A stretch of DNA of 64,000 bases from Stereocaulon alpinum (taxonomy: Eukaryota > Ascomycota > Lecanoromycetes > Lecanorales > Stereocaulaceae), in contig JAEUBA010000008.1 in NCBI GenBank assembly GCA_018257865.1, forward strand, positions 248,001 to 312,000, given 5' to 3'. Shown here in pieces: positions 33,199 to 44,771 of this stretch. The notes below the pieces were generated by a model. That model ran no database searches and had not been told where the DNA came from. It was given only the letters and a program-made list of their open reading frames with translations. Numbering within the stretch: position 1 is the first letter of the stretch; every line of letters begins with the position of its first letter. Position numbers and translations under genes: made by a program.

Positions 33199-36100
33199 AT
33201 GGATCCATTGGGAATTACCGCCAGCATCATCTCTGTGATCCAGTTGACTGAAACCATCATATCCTATCTCGTTGACGTCAAGGAGTCATCTTCGGAACGC
33301 AATAAACTTCTGTATGAGGCTCAATCTATCTATGGCTTGCTTTCTACCTTACGGATGCGTGTCGAAGGAGCAAATGCGCACGATCCGTGGTTCACCTCGA
33401 TCCGAGGCTTGGCGACTGAGGCGGGTCCACTTGATCAATTCAAGCAATCTCTCGAATCGTTGGCTTCTAAGGCTGGTTTGGGCTCCTCGTCTGGTCTAAG
33501 GAAAACTCTGGATAAAGTCAGATGGTCCTTTGAGAAGGGTGAAGTTAGAGAGACGTTGATGAGGATCGAACGGTTGAAAGTGCTAATGAATCTTGCTTTA
33601 ACAAACGATCTTTTCACTTTGACAGAAAAACTCAAGGACTATATGACCACTTTGACAAGTAACATTTCAAACATCAAACTTGATCTGGCTGAGATACACC
33701 TCGGACAAGAACATGAGAAGCTTGACCGAGAGCGCGGTGAGGTCTTAACTTGGCTCTCCGAAATTGGTGCGCTTGAGTTCAATTCCAGACAGCAGACTGT
33801 TTTCGCCAAATGTCAGAACGGCACAGGGAAGTGGCTACTAGAGTCTGACGAATTGAACACATGGATGAATGGGGAGCATAGCACATTGTGGTGCCCTGGA
33901 ATACCGGGTGCGGGCAAGACGTGCCTTGCCTCAATCGTGATCGATCACCTTCAGAGGAGGTTGGATAAGAACAAAATCCCGGTCATCTACCTCTTCTGCA
34001 ATTACAAGGAGCAGATCAAGCAGACAGCTATGAACTTTATGACTAGTGTCTTAAGGCAACTAGTCTACGCTCGTCAGACCCTCTCGGAAACCATCAAATT
34101 TTTCTACGAGATCAAGAAGGACGTCCGGCCAACATTCAAGGAACTTACCGATTCCCTCCACATCGAACTCAAGAACTTCTCCGGCGTATTCGTTATCATA
34201 GATGCTCTAGATGAAGTCTCAGAGAATGGCGACATACGCAGTACTTTCCTAACCGAGCTACGATTACTACCTGTCCATCTGTTCGTTACCTCCCGGCACG
34301 ACCCTACGATCGAGAGGACATTTTCGGCCGCTACACGCCACGAAATACGGGCTAGCGAAGAAGACATCCGTTCCTACATCCACGGTCGGCTACTGCTCGA
34401 GCCTCTGTTGAAACGTCATGTGGCTGCCGATCCAACGCTCGAAGATACGATGTCAACAAAGATAGTAGAAAGTGCACGAGGGATGTATGTAGACCACCCT
34501 CTTTCTCCGTTAACGATACAAGTCCCATATGAGCATTGCCCAACCATTCCACAAATGCAGACATGCTCGACATCTTGACCAATTGTTACAATGAGTACAT
34601 GCACTTATCCCAACAGATCAACGACTGGAGGGCGTGATTGTCTGGCAAAACTTAACTTTAAAGCCTCTATTTACGTCCAGCATTGCTGAAAGAGTATCAC
34701 GACAGTGCCATGTTCGATCCTCCCCTTTGACTTTCTTCGAATCATTTTCACTATTCTTCACTCAGCTATTCAACGCTTTTAATTGAAGGTGTTCGAAGAA
34801 TATCCCTCGTTTGAAAATTCAGCTTGAGGAATGTTCCTTGCCTAGGGTCCTGTACCGCCTGTTGTTGTTTGTGAGCTGGTGTATTCGTGTCTCCGTTGCA
34901 TTCTGTTGACGGCTTTAAACCTGTTGATTGCTGACACGGCGTCTCTTAACAGGTTCCTACTTGCTCATTTCCACATGGACTCTATAGCACGCAAGACCAA
35001 GCGTAGGGACATACATCGAGCTCTTGAGAACTTGCCTTTGGGACTCGAAGCCAACTACGACGAGACAATGAAGCGTATTGCCGAGCAAAGTCCTGAGACA
35101 AACGACCTGGCCTACCGTGTCCTTCTGTGGGTCAGCCACGCATTCGAGCCCCTTTCTGTGAATTCTATACGGCATGCCTTAGCAGTGGAGCCTGGTATGA
35201 AGAGCCTACATGAGGATGACCTAGATGATGTAGAAGCCCTGATATCCGCCTGCGCTGGTTTGGTCGTAGTCGACGAAGGTGACAAGACGTATCAGGAGTT
35301 GCTTTCACATGACGATCGAAGCTACGAGTTTGCTGATATGGGGAGTGGCGCAGATGACATTGTACGCCTCGTTCGTAAGCTTGCTCCTTTTTATTCAAGA
35401 ACTCTTACAGCTTTGCAATATTGGAGATCGAAACAGCTTCAATGAGTTTCTAAGCAACACCATCCAACAATGATCTCACCGCTTAACAATAACTTGTTAT
35501 CCCTCATCCATTCCCACGGACCTTGCATGGCTAGGGTTCTCCATTGTTTGCAAGAGACGAGGGATAGACATAGCTCTTAGATGGGAAATTGGTAGATAAT
35601 TATAGTCAAGCTGACAGACGCATTGCAGATTACACCCTTCAGGAATATCTGAAGAAGACCCAAACGATACATTTCCCAAACGCACAAGCCGTAATAGCGA
35701 CGGCTTGCCTTACATATCTGTCCTTCGAAGCTTTTAGCCATGAACTTTCAATCGAGTATGACTTTGTGATGGAACATTATAGCCTCTCGACACCTAGGGA
35801 TTTTTCCAAAAACCATCCATTAGTCAGCTATGCGACAAGATATTGGGGAGCGCATGCCCAAACCGAGATTGAACAGACGGTTACGAATGTTGCAGTCAAC
35901 TTCCTCACTCAGAAGGCTAACGTAGCTCATGCTTGGTGTATTCTTTTCACAGGAGACGTTTACTGGCCTAAGAAAGGTCCCCACTGGCCCAAAGACGATG
36001 TAATTGACTTTCGAGGTTTGGAACAGCCTCTTTACGGTTTGCTACTAACTTTGAGGTTTGGGTTAAAAGGCATTCTTCAAGAGATTCTAAGCAGCATCAC

Positions 36101-37430
36101 ACCCTCAGACGAGCCTCTACTGAAGACGTTGCTGGGTAGCCTTTGCTGCTACGCGGCGGAGTTCGGGCAGCAAGCAATTCTCGGATTGATCATGGCTCGA
36201 GAGGACGTGGACTGGAAGGCTCGGAACCACGCTGGTGAGGACATTCTCATGTTAGCTGCAGAACAGGGAGATGAGACTCTCGTACGTTGGATGTTACAAA
36301 AAGAGACTTCCCTCATGTGCGCTATTTCGCGGAGAGACGGGAAGACAGCACTGCATTACGCAGTAGAGCAGAATCACACACCAACAGCTCGCTTGTTACT
36401 TGATTCGGGTGCCGATATCGAAGCTCGAGACGCACACGGCAGGACAACAATCTTCTACGCGCTATCCGAGTCTTACGATGCTCCAGCATGGGTTTATGCG
36501 CGAGGGCTGAACACAGAAGCCTACATAAAAGATAGAAGCGGAAGATGGGATAGCATGCTGGACCTAATGCTAGAGTTCAATGCAGACCTGGGACGCATCG
36601 ATGATGACGGAAACACTATACTTTCACATTCTATCAGAGCATGCAATCTGGCAGCCGTTCAATTCTGCTTAGATAATGGACTCAGTATCCATACCCAGGC
36701 TGCCGGATGGCAACCAACGATTCAATTTTGGCTGCGTTATGGCCAGTCTTTCCATGAAGACACAGTCCAAGCTATCTTACAGCTCCTAATCGAACATGGA
36801 GCCAACTTGAACGGTCTCTTTTACAGCGCAGAGTCAAGCTTTGAAAAATCTAACAAGGAAAGTACTTTCTTAATGGAAGCTATCAAGGAGCGATTGCCAG
36901 ATTTTATCGTCTGGTTACTAGAACACGGGGCTGATCCCAATCAAGCTGGGGAAAAAGGACGCACGGCGCTCTTCTATGCCCTAGATCATACATATCACAC
37001 AGAGGAGATGACATCTCTACTGCGACTCTTGTCGCAACACGGCGCGTCTGTCAATCACAAAGATGACAAGGGTATGACGGTGATTCATGCAGCCTTGAAC
37101 AGACACTTTCCAGCGCGGGCAGAGCGTATATTTCTGCTGGTAAATGAGTTGGATGTGGACATTGATATACAAGATAGCAACGGGAATACGCCTCTTCACT
37201 ATGTGACCAAGCCCAACCTCGACCGAATTGCATTGACCAAATTCTTCATATCAAGTGGTGCAGACGTGCACATCAAGAACAACGAAGGAATAACACCTCT
37301 GGATGTGGCAAAGCGCGCGTTGTACTTGGGCGAGCACTCTTTTCTATACCAGGGAAACATTCAGACCGAGGAGCTCGAGGGAGTAGTAAGAATCCTCGAA
37401 GACGCCGAAGCCAAATCTACCCCCTCATAA
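33199..37430 (+). CDS. NACHT-ankyrin protein (fungal STAND/NLR-like)
   Basis: Signal-transduction NTPase of the kind implicated in fungal non-self recognition and heterokaryon incompatibility. Three exons, 33199-34484, 34953-35374 and 35629-37430; 1169 residues. The N-terminal 200 residues (MDPLGITASIISVIQL...) are helical and resemble the HeLo/Ses-like effector regions common in such proteins; the exact class is uncertain. The NTPase has Walker A GIPGAGKT (about residue 234) and Walker B VFVIIDALDEV (about 330). Splice 1 rebuilds ARGM-FLLAHFHMDS and splice 2 rebuilds RLVHYTLQEYL, both typical. From about residue 790 there are ankyrin-type repeats (GKTALHYAVEQNH, GNTPLHYVTK, GITPLDVAKRA). Odd: the introns are 468 and 254 bp, against about 55 bp for neighbours. 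The second Met choice (13 codons inside the open frame) fits the family start. Confidence 0.85.
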
Positions 37431-38520
37431 GCTTCGAGAATCCTCAACTCCGCTTACTCGCAATGTCACCAAACCCATCAAGACATCATATATTCCAAGA
37501 GCTAAGACCTCCAACAAATCCCCCAGGCACCTACAAAACACCTCACCAACCCCCCCACACGCCACCAGAACGCTCCTCCTAACCCTCGCGCCAGCCAGTC
37601 ATCCTCCTTAACACAGCCACCACACACGCCGCACCTTCAACAACCTATCAGCAACCCTCACAGCCCCCAGGACCCATGATATCAACACCGGACTCGTGGA
37701 AGCAACACAGCAAATCTCGGAGCTACGAACCTGGAATACATCTGTGTGTATAGTACGCCTAGCGGGATTGATACTGACCTCTTATCGATTTTGCTTCGCT
37801 TGGCTGGGGATTGAGAATGGGATGTTTGGTTTTAGTGTTTGGGAATGGACTGGGACGCTGGGATGGGGTTTAGAGAGGCTGTGGTAGGTTCTACACGCAG
37901 ATGGATTGATTTAGCGCGATCTGGAAAGCTGTGATGGGGATTTGAGTGGGATTTGGGAGGGTTCTACACGCAGATGGATTGGGAGTGAGGTGGTTGAGGG
38001 GGTTGGAACGTCGATTTGAATGCGGGTGACATGGATCGTGGCGTAGTGGTGCTGATGATGGCGCTGGCGCTGAATATGCGTTAGGAAGTGTAGCTTGGGA
38101 GGAATGTTGTTTGGAGTCAATCTAGGAGGGTGTAGTAAGCAAGTTATTTGTATTGGACTGAGGTATAAATCCAACACCATGCTATGAAGAGGCAGGACGA
38201 TGGACATTGTTTCCGTATATCAGTGCCTTTATTTCTGTATTCGGTTTGTCGGTATTGTCTAATGTAGCTAGCTATGTTAAAGGGGAATGAAACACTATAC
38301 TATCTATCTAAGAAACACATAGACGTCGTAATCTATACTCGGCTCATGAAGCACACATCAACATCATCAACATTGATAATGACCGGTCCGCACTCTCCCG
38401 CCAATTCTCTATATCCTTAACCTCAGCCTCCCCATGCAATCCCATCCCACACGACGCAACGAGTGACGACGAAGCCAAAGCACTTTTCTTTAACCCGCTA
38501 AAAGAGCAACAGTCTCCATC
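37431..38520. other. Intergenic region, NACHT gene / laccase (convergent)
   Basis: About 1.1 kb. A 22-bp sequence starting GGTTCTACACG occurs twice as an identical direct repeat, at 37887-37908 and 37960-37981 (73 bp apart). No coding sequence that I can support. Confidence 0.45.
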
Positions 38521-40820
38521 TCAAACACCAGAATCATCCTGATCAAGCACATGTCCAGTCAACCACTTATCCCACCCTTTACATGTCTTCTTCGTAGGTT
38601 CCAAGCTAGGAATTGTAGGTAGGATTTCGCTTTGGCGTTCTAGGATTTGCATTGCGAGGCCTGAGGATGCGTGCCAGGCTGTTGGGGGGGGAGAGAGAGA
38701 GGTGTTAGCTTCGTTTGGTAAAGGGTATTGGGGTGGGGTGGGGTGAATTGGGGTGAGAGGGGTGAGAGGGGTGAGAGGGGTGAGAGGGGTGAGAGGGGGG
38801 AGGATTAGGGTTGGAGGTGTGGGTGGGGGGAGGGTGGCTTACCGATGTGGCAATGGATTAGCCAGACGCCTGGATTGTCGGGTTTGAAGCCGATGGCTAA
38901 GTAGCCGCCTGTTTGACCTGCTGGTAGAAGCGCTACGTCTCGTCGTGGTGGGTTGTTGAAGTTGAAAGTCTTGGGGGTGGAAGAGACGTCGTAGGTTTGG
39001 TTGCTCTGAGCTAAGATGACGAAGTCGTGGCCGTGGAGATGGATGGGATGCGCTGCGACACTGTGTATATTCTTGCTTGGGTCTGGTCTGATGGCTTGGG
39101 TGGTGATGACGATGTAGACGTAGCCACGATCGTAGCTTTCTTGTATTATGGCGTACTCGGGGTTCCACGTCGTGTTGCCGAGGTTCAGGATTGTGGGGTT
39201 TGAGAAATTGAGCCTGCGATAAGTAAGAGTCCGAATCGGGAAATAAAGATGGCATGGTTAACCTACCACAATGGAGTATCTGTGAGATCCCAACGAAGAG
39301 CGCCGTGGGTCACATTGTTGCTGACAAAAGCTTCGAAGGTGTCGTTGAGGACGTCATTTACAGCCTGGTGGTCCACCGGCCATGGAACCACGGGAACAAG
39401 TTTCTCGGGAGGTTCATCAGCGCAGAGCGTAGAAAGACCTGTGTGATTCGTCGACGTTGGTAGGGCTGTGCTGCCTGCGTTATATCGTATAACGCCTATT
39501 TCTGGGTTACTCTGGTTAATGGTCCCACAGCCATCTGAGACAATAGTACGAATCCAGTAATTCCCGTCTTTCTGGACCGGCGCTGATGGTTTGGCCTCGA
39601 CAATCACGGAATACCTCTGACCTATTTAACTCAGCAACGATCGGGACAAGGCTTCTGAGATCGATGACCCACCAATGCCAATGTGAATAGACTCGGTCTT
39701 GAAGGGATGGATGGGGACAAGATCCGTGGAGATTACTTCAAGCAAGTGGTTGTCGATGGTGAAAACGAAGGCAGACTCGGTGGACGCATTTATGAGCCGC
39801 AGAAGGTATCGCTTACCCTGCTCGAAGACTTTGCTGAAGATCGGCTTGCGCTCGTTCTGAGGAAGGCAATTCTTATCAGTGGACGGATCGCAAGTGTAAG
39901 AGCCTGCAACAGAGTCAGCCCGAGAATGACCATGTGGTTTCAATCTGGGAATACCGGTGCCATTCAGGAGTATCGACTGCATGGTGGGCTCTCTTCCTAA
40001 CACGCCGCTAGTAGAATTACCAAGCTCGACGTAAAAGTCCTGGAAAGCACTTCTGTGGCTCCAATCGCTAATAAGTACTGGGGTCCAATCGTTGTCCCAG
40101 TTGGCACTTGAGGGGCCATGGATGAGTAATGGTCCAGCTACCCCATCAGGATACTGGAGGGAGTAGTGGCTGTGGTACCAGCTGTGGCCGTACTGCAAGG
40201 CCTTGAATTTGTAGTCGAAGGTGTCGCCGTCAGCAATGGGACACTGCGTTACACCGTTGACGCCATCCGCCTCGTTTGTATGTAACTGGCGAAGGCCATG
40301 CCAGTGAATGGTGCTCCCATTGGTCTTGAGATAATTGGTAACATGAACCGTAATATCGTCGCCCCAGCAGGCTTCGATTAGAGGACCAGGATATGAGCCG
40401 TTTATGACTTTACCTTCAGTCTTGAGGTATCCGTCCGGAGAGATGACCTTGTCGGTGACGTTGAGCCAGTACTCACGGTGGATACCTTGAGGGAAAACAC
40501 TCTCGTAGTCGGTATGGATGCTGAGGCCAAGTTCATCAGTTGGGACTCGGCGTTTGAGGATGTGGTACTTACTCGTATTGACTGAAGAGTGGCTGCGCAG
40601 ATGCAGAGTCTTTGAGCCAGCAGTCACGGCTGTTTGGTCCATTGCAATTCCTCCATGTTTTCAGAGAAGGATAGTGGCATTTGAAGCCAGGTGAGGCTTT
40701 CTCGGGCTCGATGGTAATGTCATGAAGTGTCAATGGTTGCTGAGAAAAGTGCCTATTTGAGGCAGGCGTCAAGGAAAGGATGCTGAGCAGAGCTTTGGAG
40801 CAGGCCGTGAAGAAACCCAT
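38521..40820 (-). CDS. Secreted laccase (multicopper oxidase)
   Basis: Extracellular blue copper oxidase: four one-electron oxidations of phenols coupled to reduction of O2 to water. Five exons, 40820-40573, 40520-39673, 39621-39267, 39213-38843 and 38678-38521; introns 52, 51, 53 and 164 bp; 659 residues. The N-terminus is a signal peptide (MGFFTACSKALLSILSL). The laccase region starts at CNGPNSRDCW and YDIHTDYE. All four copper motifs are present: HWHGL, WYHSHYSLQ, HPIHLHGHDF and HCHIAWH (the last across a splice). The C-terminus ends DDSGV, like the DSG(L/I/V) tail of ascomycete laccases that plugs the active site or is processed. The last intron is swollen by a minisatellite. Role (melanin, lignin, detoxification) is not evident from the neighbours. 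Confidence 0.93.
38750..38798. repeat. G-rich 9-bp minisatellite in laccase intron 4
   Basis: About five head-to-tail copies of the unit GGGGTGAGA on the + strand, inside a wider G-rich tract (about 38,685-38,836) that fills the 164-bp last intron of the laccase gene. Since the gene is on the - strand, the transcript is C/pyrimidine-rich here. Confidence 0.85.
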
Positions 40821-42825
40821 TGTTTATGTATCCCCTAGTCCGAGTGTGTGTGTGTTCAATGAGCAGGTTTGAGAAGGTTTCAGAGTACCAAGTGACCCTG
40901 ATGAGAGGGATTGAGAAGGTTTGGGAACTTATGGGCTGGCTTAGCCAAAATATCAAACGCGGAGTGATAGCATGTAACATCGTATTCGTTCGGTAAAGCC
41001 GTTGAACAATATACGACGCTGACAGCGCCTTGCATTTTCCCCCTCACGTGCAGCATGATGATTGACGAGTGATGAACGTTTACGAGATCAAGACTGGAAA
41101 GCGCAGCCACTGATAGCGATGGATCGATGGATCAATGCGGGCCTACTGTGAGTCAACATGCCGAGCAGGGGTTTCAGCCTTTCAGGCGACGTTTAAACCT
41201 TTGGCTTGGCAGTAAGATATTCCCATGTCAGCTCTCATCTGCCGTCAGCATTTAGACCGTAAGGCTGGCTTCGCGCTTTGCCGTGATTGGGTACCAATAC
41301 TCAATCCTATCAACCTTGGACATGATCCTGGAGGGGCGGTCAAGCAAGCGGCCTACCGCGGATTCGGGGCTGAGTTGATGCTCGAGCACATGCCATCTGA
41401 TTTGCTCCCAGCTTATCAATGGGAAGGTATGCGCCCCCCACCAATAAGGCATCCTGCGGTAAATGGCAATAATCAATAATGTCTGTGCACACGGCCTGAT
41501 GAATGGTCACGACTGCTTCCGACGCTATAAGAAAAATTGCAGGGCAAGCCATAGATTTGCTGGAAGCAGACACTGCTATGTTAGCCCATCATTTGCTCTA
41601 TATGATGACCGTCAGCATAACGCGCCTTGGAAAGCTAGGGCTACTGTAGCTCGTGTAGCAGGCGGCTGATACCTACCGGGAGCTAGCAGACTAAGGTACT
41701 TCTACCTTATAATATTTAGCTCCCATTGCAGCCTACGTTGCCGCTAACTCCTCCAGGCCCCCTTCATGGTATTCATCTACCTATGGAAGTATGCTAAGCT
41801 TTGCATCAGAGTTTATTTCTTCCGTCTTGTGCAATTATGTGCAATTGTTATTCAGTAGTACAACTGTCATAATATAGGGTAGAACACATGCTTGTTAGAT
41901 GTTGTATGTACAGTGGTGATGACTCAGCATGCCAAGGTGCCAAGGCGGAGTCATCATGCCAAGGCTTAGTGATCCTTGGCATGCAGACCACTTTCAACAA
42001 CAAACATTACTGGTGAAACGTTGAAGGACCAAGGACCAAGGACCGCTTAATGCTTTATCCTCGTTCTTTGGCAAGTACTATCGTCACATGTTATGCTTTG
42101 ATGTTGCTTCCTATAGGTGACACTTTATCACTGGGTAAGGAGCTCTTGCAATCATGTTGCACTAGAGCAGCTGAATGCCCTAGACGTGGAACAAAGACTC
42201 CCATATCTGCTGATCAGGTCGGCCAATCTTTCTAGGCACCTTGCATTGAGCTCAATGATGCATCATGGTTTTGATAGTTCGTATACGATCTCAGACAGTC
42301 ATCACCCAGACCCCAAGGTCAGTATCAAAGGTTTGCATAGGTACCAGCAACAAGGCTTGCAACAATACGTATCTTGATCAGCCGGGCCCTCGAAATCATC
42401 AGTGGGTCGAGAGCTGCAGATGTCGTACTGTTCGCAGCCAGACATACGACTTCTTTACGGCAATCTCCCACATCTAAAAAAGTGCGAACCGACTAGTGCA
42501 ATAACGACAAAGTTGTAGTTATGGACTGCCCAAGCTCGTTTCGTCATTCAAGGTCAGTGCTTCAAATCGGATGGTCCGCTAAGGTTATGAAACCGCGGGT
42601 CGTTCTTATGCGCCACAACATCCGCCTTTCCAGTGTCCTTCTCTACCTTACACTAGTACATCTCCACCACTGCGAAGAGTCGAGACCTTCATTGTCCAAT
42701 CTATGCTTCGGGCATAGGCAAAGCCACTGTTCACCCTGAACTGTCTGCTGAGCTTGCCAACTTCGTGTCTTTACGTGCCAATCTTCCCTTCGGCTTCCTC
42801 ATTCTCCACATTTCAAGCTCGAGCA
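40821..42825. other. Intergenic region, laccase / secreted two-domain protein
   Basis: About 2.0 kb between divergent genes. Short open frames on both strands have no family resemblance. At 41918-41980 there is a nested repeat: GATGACTC at 41918 is answered by GAGTCATC at 41948, and TGCCAAGG occurs three times before an inverted CCTTGGCA. No RNA gene or transposon recognised. Confidence 0.45.
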
Positions 42826-44138
42826 ATGCTTTTGCGGACATCACTCCTAAGCATTGCTGCCACTCCTTTCTCCCTCGTCTGCTCAAGCAGAGTACAGCAG
42901 GCAGCGCAAAGCTCAAATGCTCCAGAAATTGCCAATGCGTTCGTAATGCCAAAGGAACCGCTTCAAAGAACCTCACGCGGGACCGTCCTACCTCTATCGC
43001 CCTCAGTCGTCAATTATGGCTCGCTCTCCAACCTTTCGTTGGTCACCTCCAATAAGTCCGAGCTCGCTCTGAATGTTACAGCAGCAGGGTTCAAACTTCC
43101 ATCGGCGGAATGCGACAAGGGGATAGGCGAAGGTTTGAACGTCCAAAGTTGCGTCCAGGCGTACAACTCCATGACAAGCTTTCTTGCAAGTTTGGCCCGC
43201 ACTCGTGTAAAAGTGACGATGGGTTTACCGAGCGAAGGCATCTTTGACCTTCCAAGTTTCATGAGATTTCTTAGCAGTACGTACAATTGACGTTGCAAAC
43301 AGTTTACTTAGAAGGCTTATCCGATGCTGGGATTGCGGCCACTGATCGAAGACAGCCGACGGGGTCTGCGTCATTGACATTAGCCTCATGTCAGACACGG
43401 CAGACAGCACAACGACCACCGAACTCGCAATGGGTGCCACAACTTTGTTACATGAATGTGTAGAAGGCCATGACGAACCTCAAGGTGGCGGAATCCACGA
43501 ATTTGGTAAGTCCAGGAGCTAGAACTCCCAACACACTAGGGTGGAAACCCTTCAAATTGAAACAACCATTTCTGATACGACCCTTCCCACCAGGTGAGAA
43601 AAGGCAGATCGATATGGTACTCAGATATAGGGGAACAGGCCCGCCGCTTCCTACGTGCCAAAATCCTCCACCCACGGGCCCACCACCTCAATCCTGTCTC
43701 TCTCTCTTTAGATCAATGCCGTCAGAAGACTTCGCGCAGAGCTTCGGCCAGCGAGGCTCCAACGCCGATGTAGAAGTTCCGCGAGCTCTTCATGGGGGTA
43801 AGTCCGCTAGTTTATCGCTCTACTCTGCCGCCATACTGAATAACGGAACCAGAGGACGGGCGATGTGTTCTCACGCTGAACACTAGGGGTCCAATGGATT
43901 GGGTATCATGGTTTTCTATCTACTTGGCCGTCATTGAGATCGATGCAATGTGTGTAAGCCGGGGAAAGAGAGGATTCAGGTCTGACTTGGGTGAGTAAGC
44001 TAGCTCGTAGTACCGCTGACCTAGCGATCCTGTTTGAAGCAGGGGCTAACTTTTCGGCATCTAGGGCGTCATGGCAACATCTACATCACACTTACAGATT
44101 CCGCACAGCCAGGATCTGCGCTACCGAGCACGTCCTAA
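42826..44138 (+). CDS. Secreted cysteine-containing protein with two similar halves, function unknown
   Basis: Five exons, 42826-43276, 43356-43505, 43594-43797, 43853-43990 and 44065-44138; introns 79, 88, 55 and 74 bp; 338 residues. The N-terminus looks like a signal peptide (MLLRTSLLSIAATPFSLVCS). Two parts share one plan: a Cys-containing helix (SCVQAYNSM / SCLSLFRSM), a Pro-containing strand (FDLPSF / VEVPRA), a DG-x-C core (DGVCVIDI / DGRCVLTL), a Cys about 30-36 residues later (LLHEC / DAMC), and a Gly-rich turn then an alternating hydrophobic strand (EFGEKRQIDMVL / DLGRHGNIYITL). A Pro-rich linker (CQNPPPTGPPPQSC) joins them. I do not know a name for this family. All splice junctions are in phase and fall at equivalent places in the two halves. 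Probably an extracellular protein or candidate effector; this is inference. Confidence 0.72.
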
Positions 44139-44771
44139 ATCTAAAGTAAAACATGGACCCGTAAAGTCGAATGAGGAAGATCGATCCATGCTATGTATAC
44201 CCTACCTCGGCATGCCCGCCACAACAGCAAACGCAAGCCATATATCGTACTCACTCGGCAACTTAGCATGACACCCAACACCGTACATACGTAGCAGATA
44301 AATTTCCCCTCTAACTAAGCCATCACAAGACGCAGCTAGTTGGCATGCAACGCCTTCTTGTATCTAACGTGTGTATCGTGAATTCTTCAGCCTCCTATTT
44401 CTGGTGCGCTCCATCTATACGGTACAATGTATCTGTGAACGCACCGCTTATTAGACGCAAATTTGGGGGCATGGAGGGAGAGAGGGAAGGAGGGGAAGTA
44501 TGGACGCTGTTGCAGGATTTGAGTATTCGTTTCGCAAGTAGCTATAATTTCATAGCGATTAAGACAGTGTACTGGATCAGAGATGGATGTAATATTTTTC
44601 GCTTCACGTCAGTCTAGATGCCGAAAATGTCATTAATGCTAAGTATGATCGCTTGAGGATTACCACCACCCAGCACAAAATGCACGAATGAACAAGGAGA
44701 GTTCTATAGGTTCTGTAGGACTAGTAGGATATATCTTCAATTTTGATATCCAAGTCTGAACAATCTGCTCC
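44139..44771. other. Convergent intergenic region
   Basis: About 630 bp between two gene ends, expected to be 3' UTRs. One frame is open at 44345-44617, with no family resemblance. Nothing else seen. Confidence 0.35.

Noticed and set aside
38839..39255. 138-codon - strand open frame in the laccase region
   Set aside because: Same strand but different frame from the laccase exon that carries HPIHLHGHDF; its Arg/His/Pro-rich translation matches nothing.
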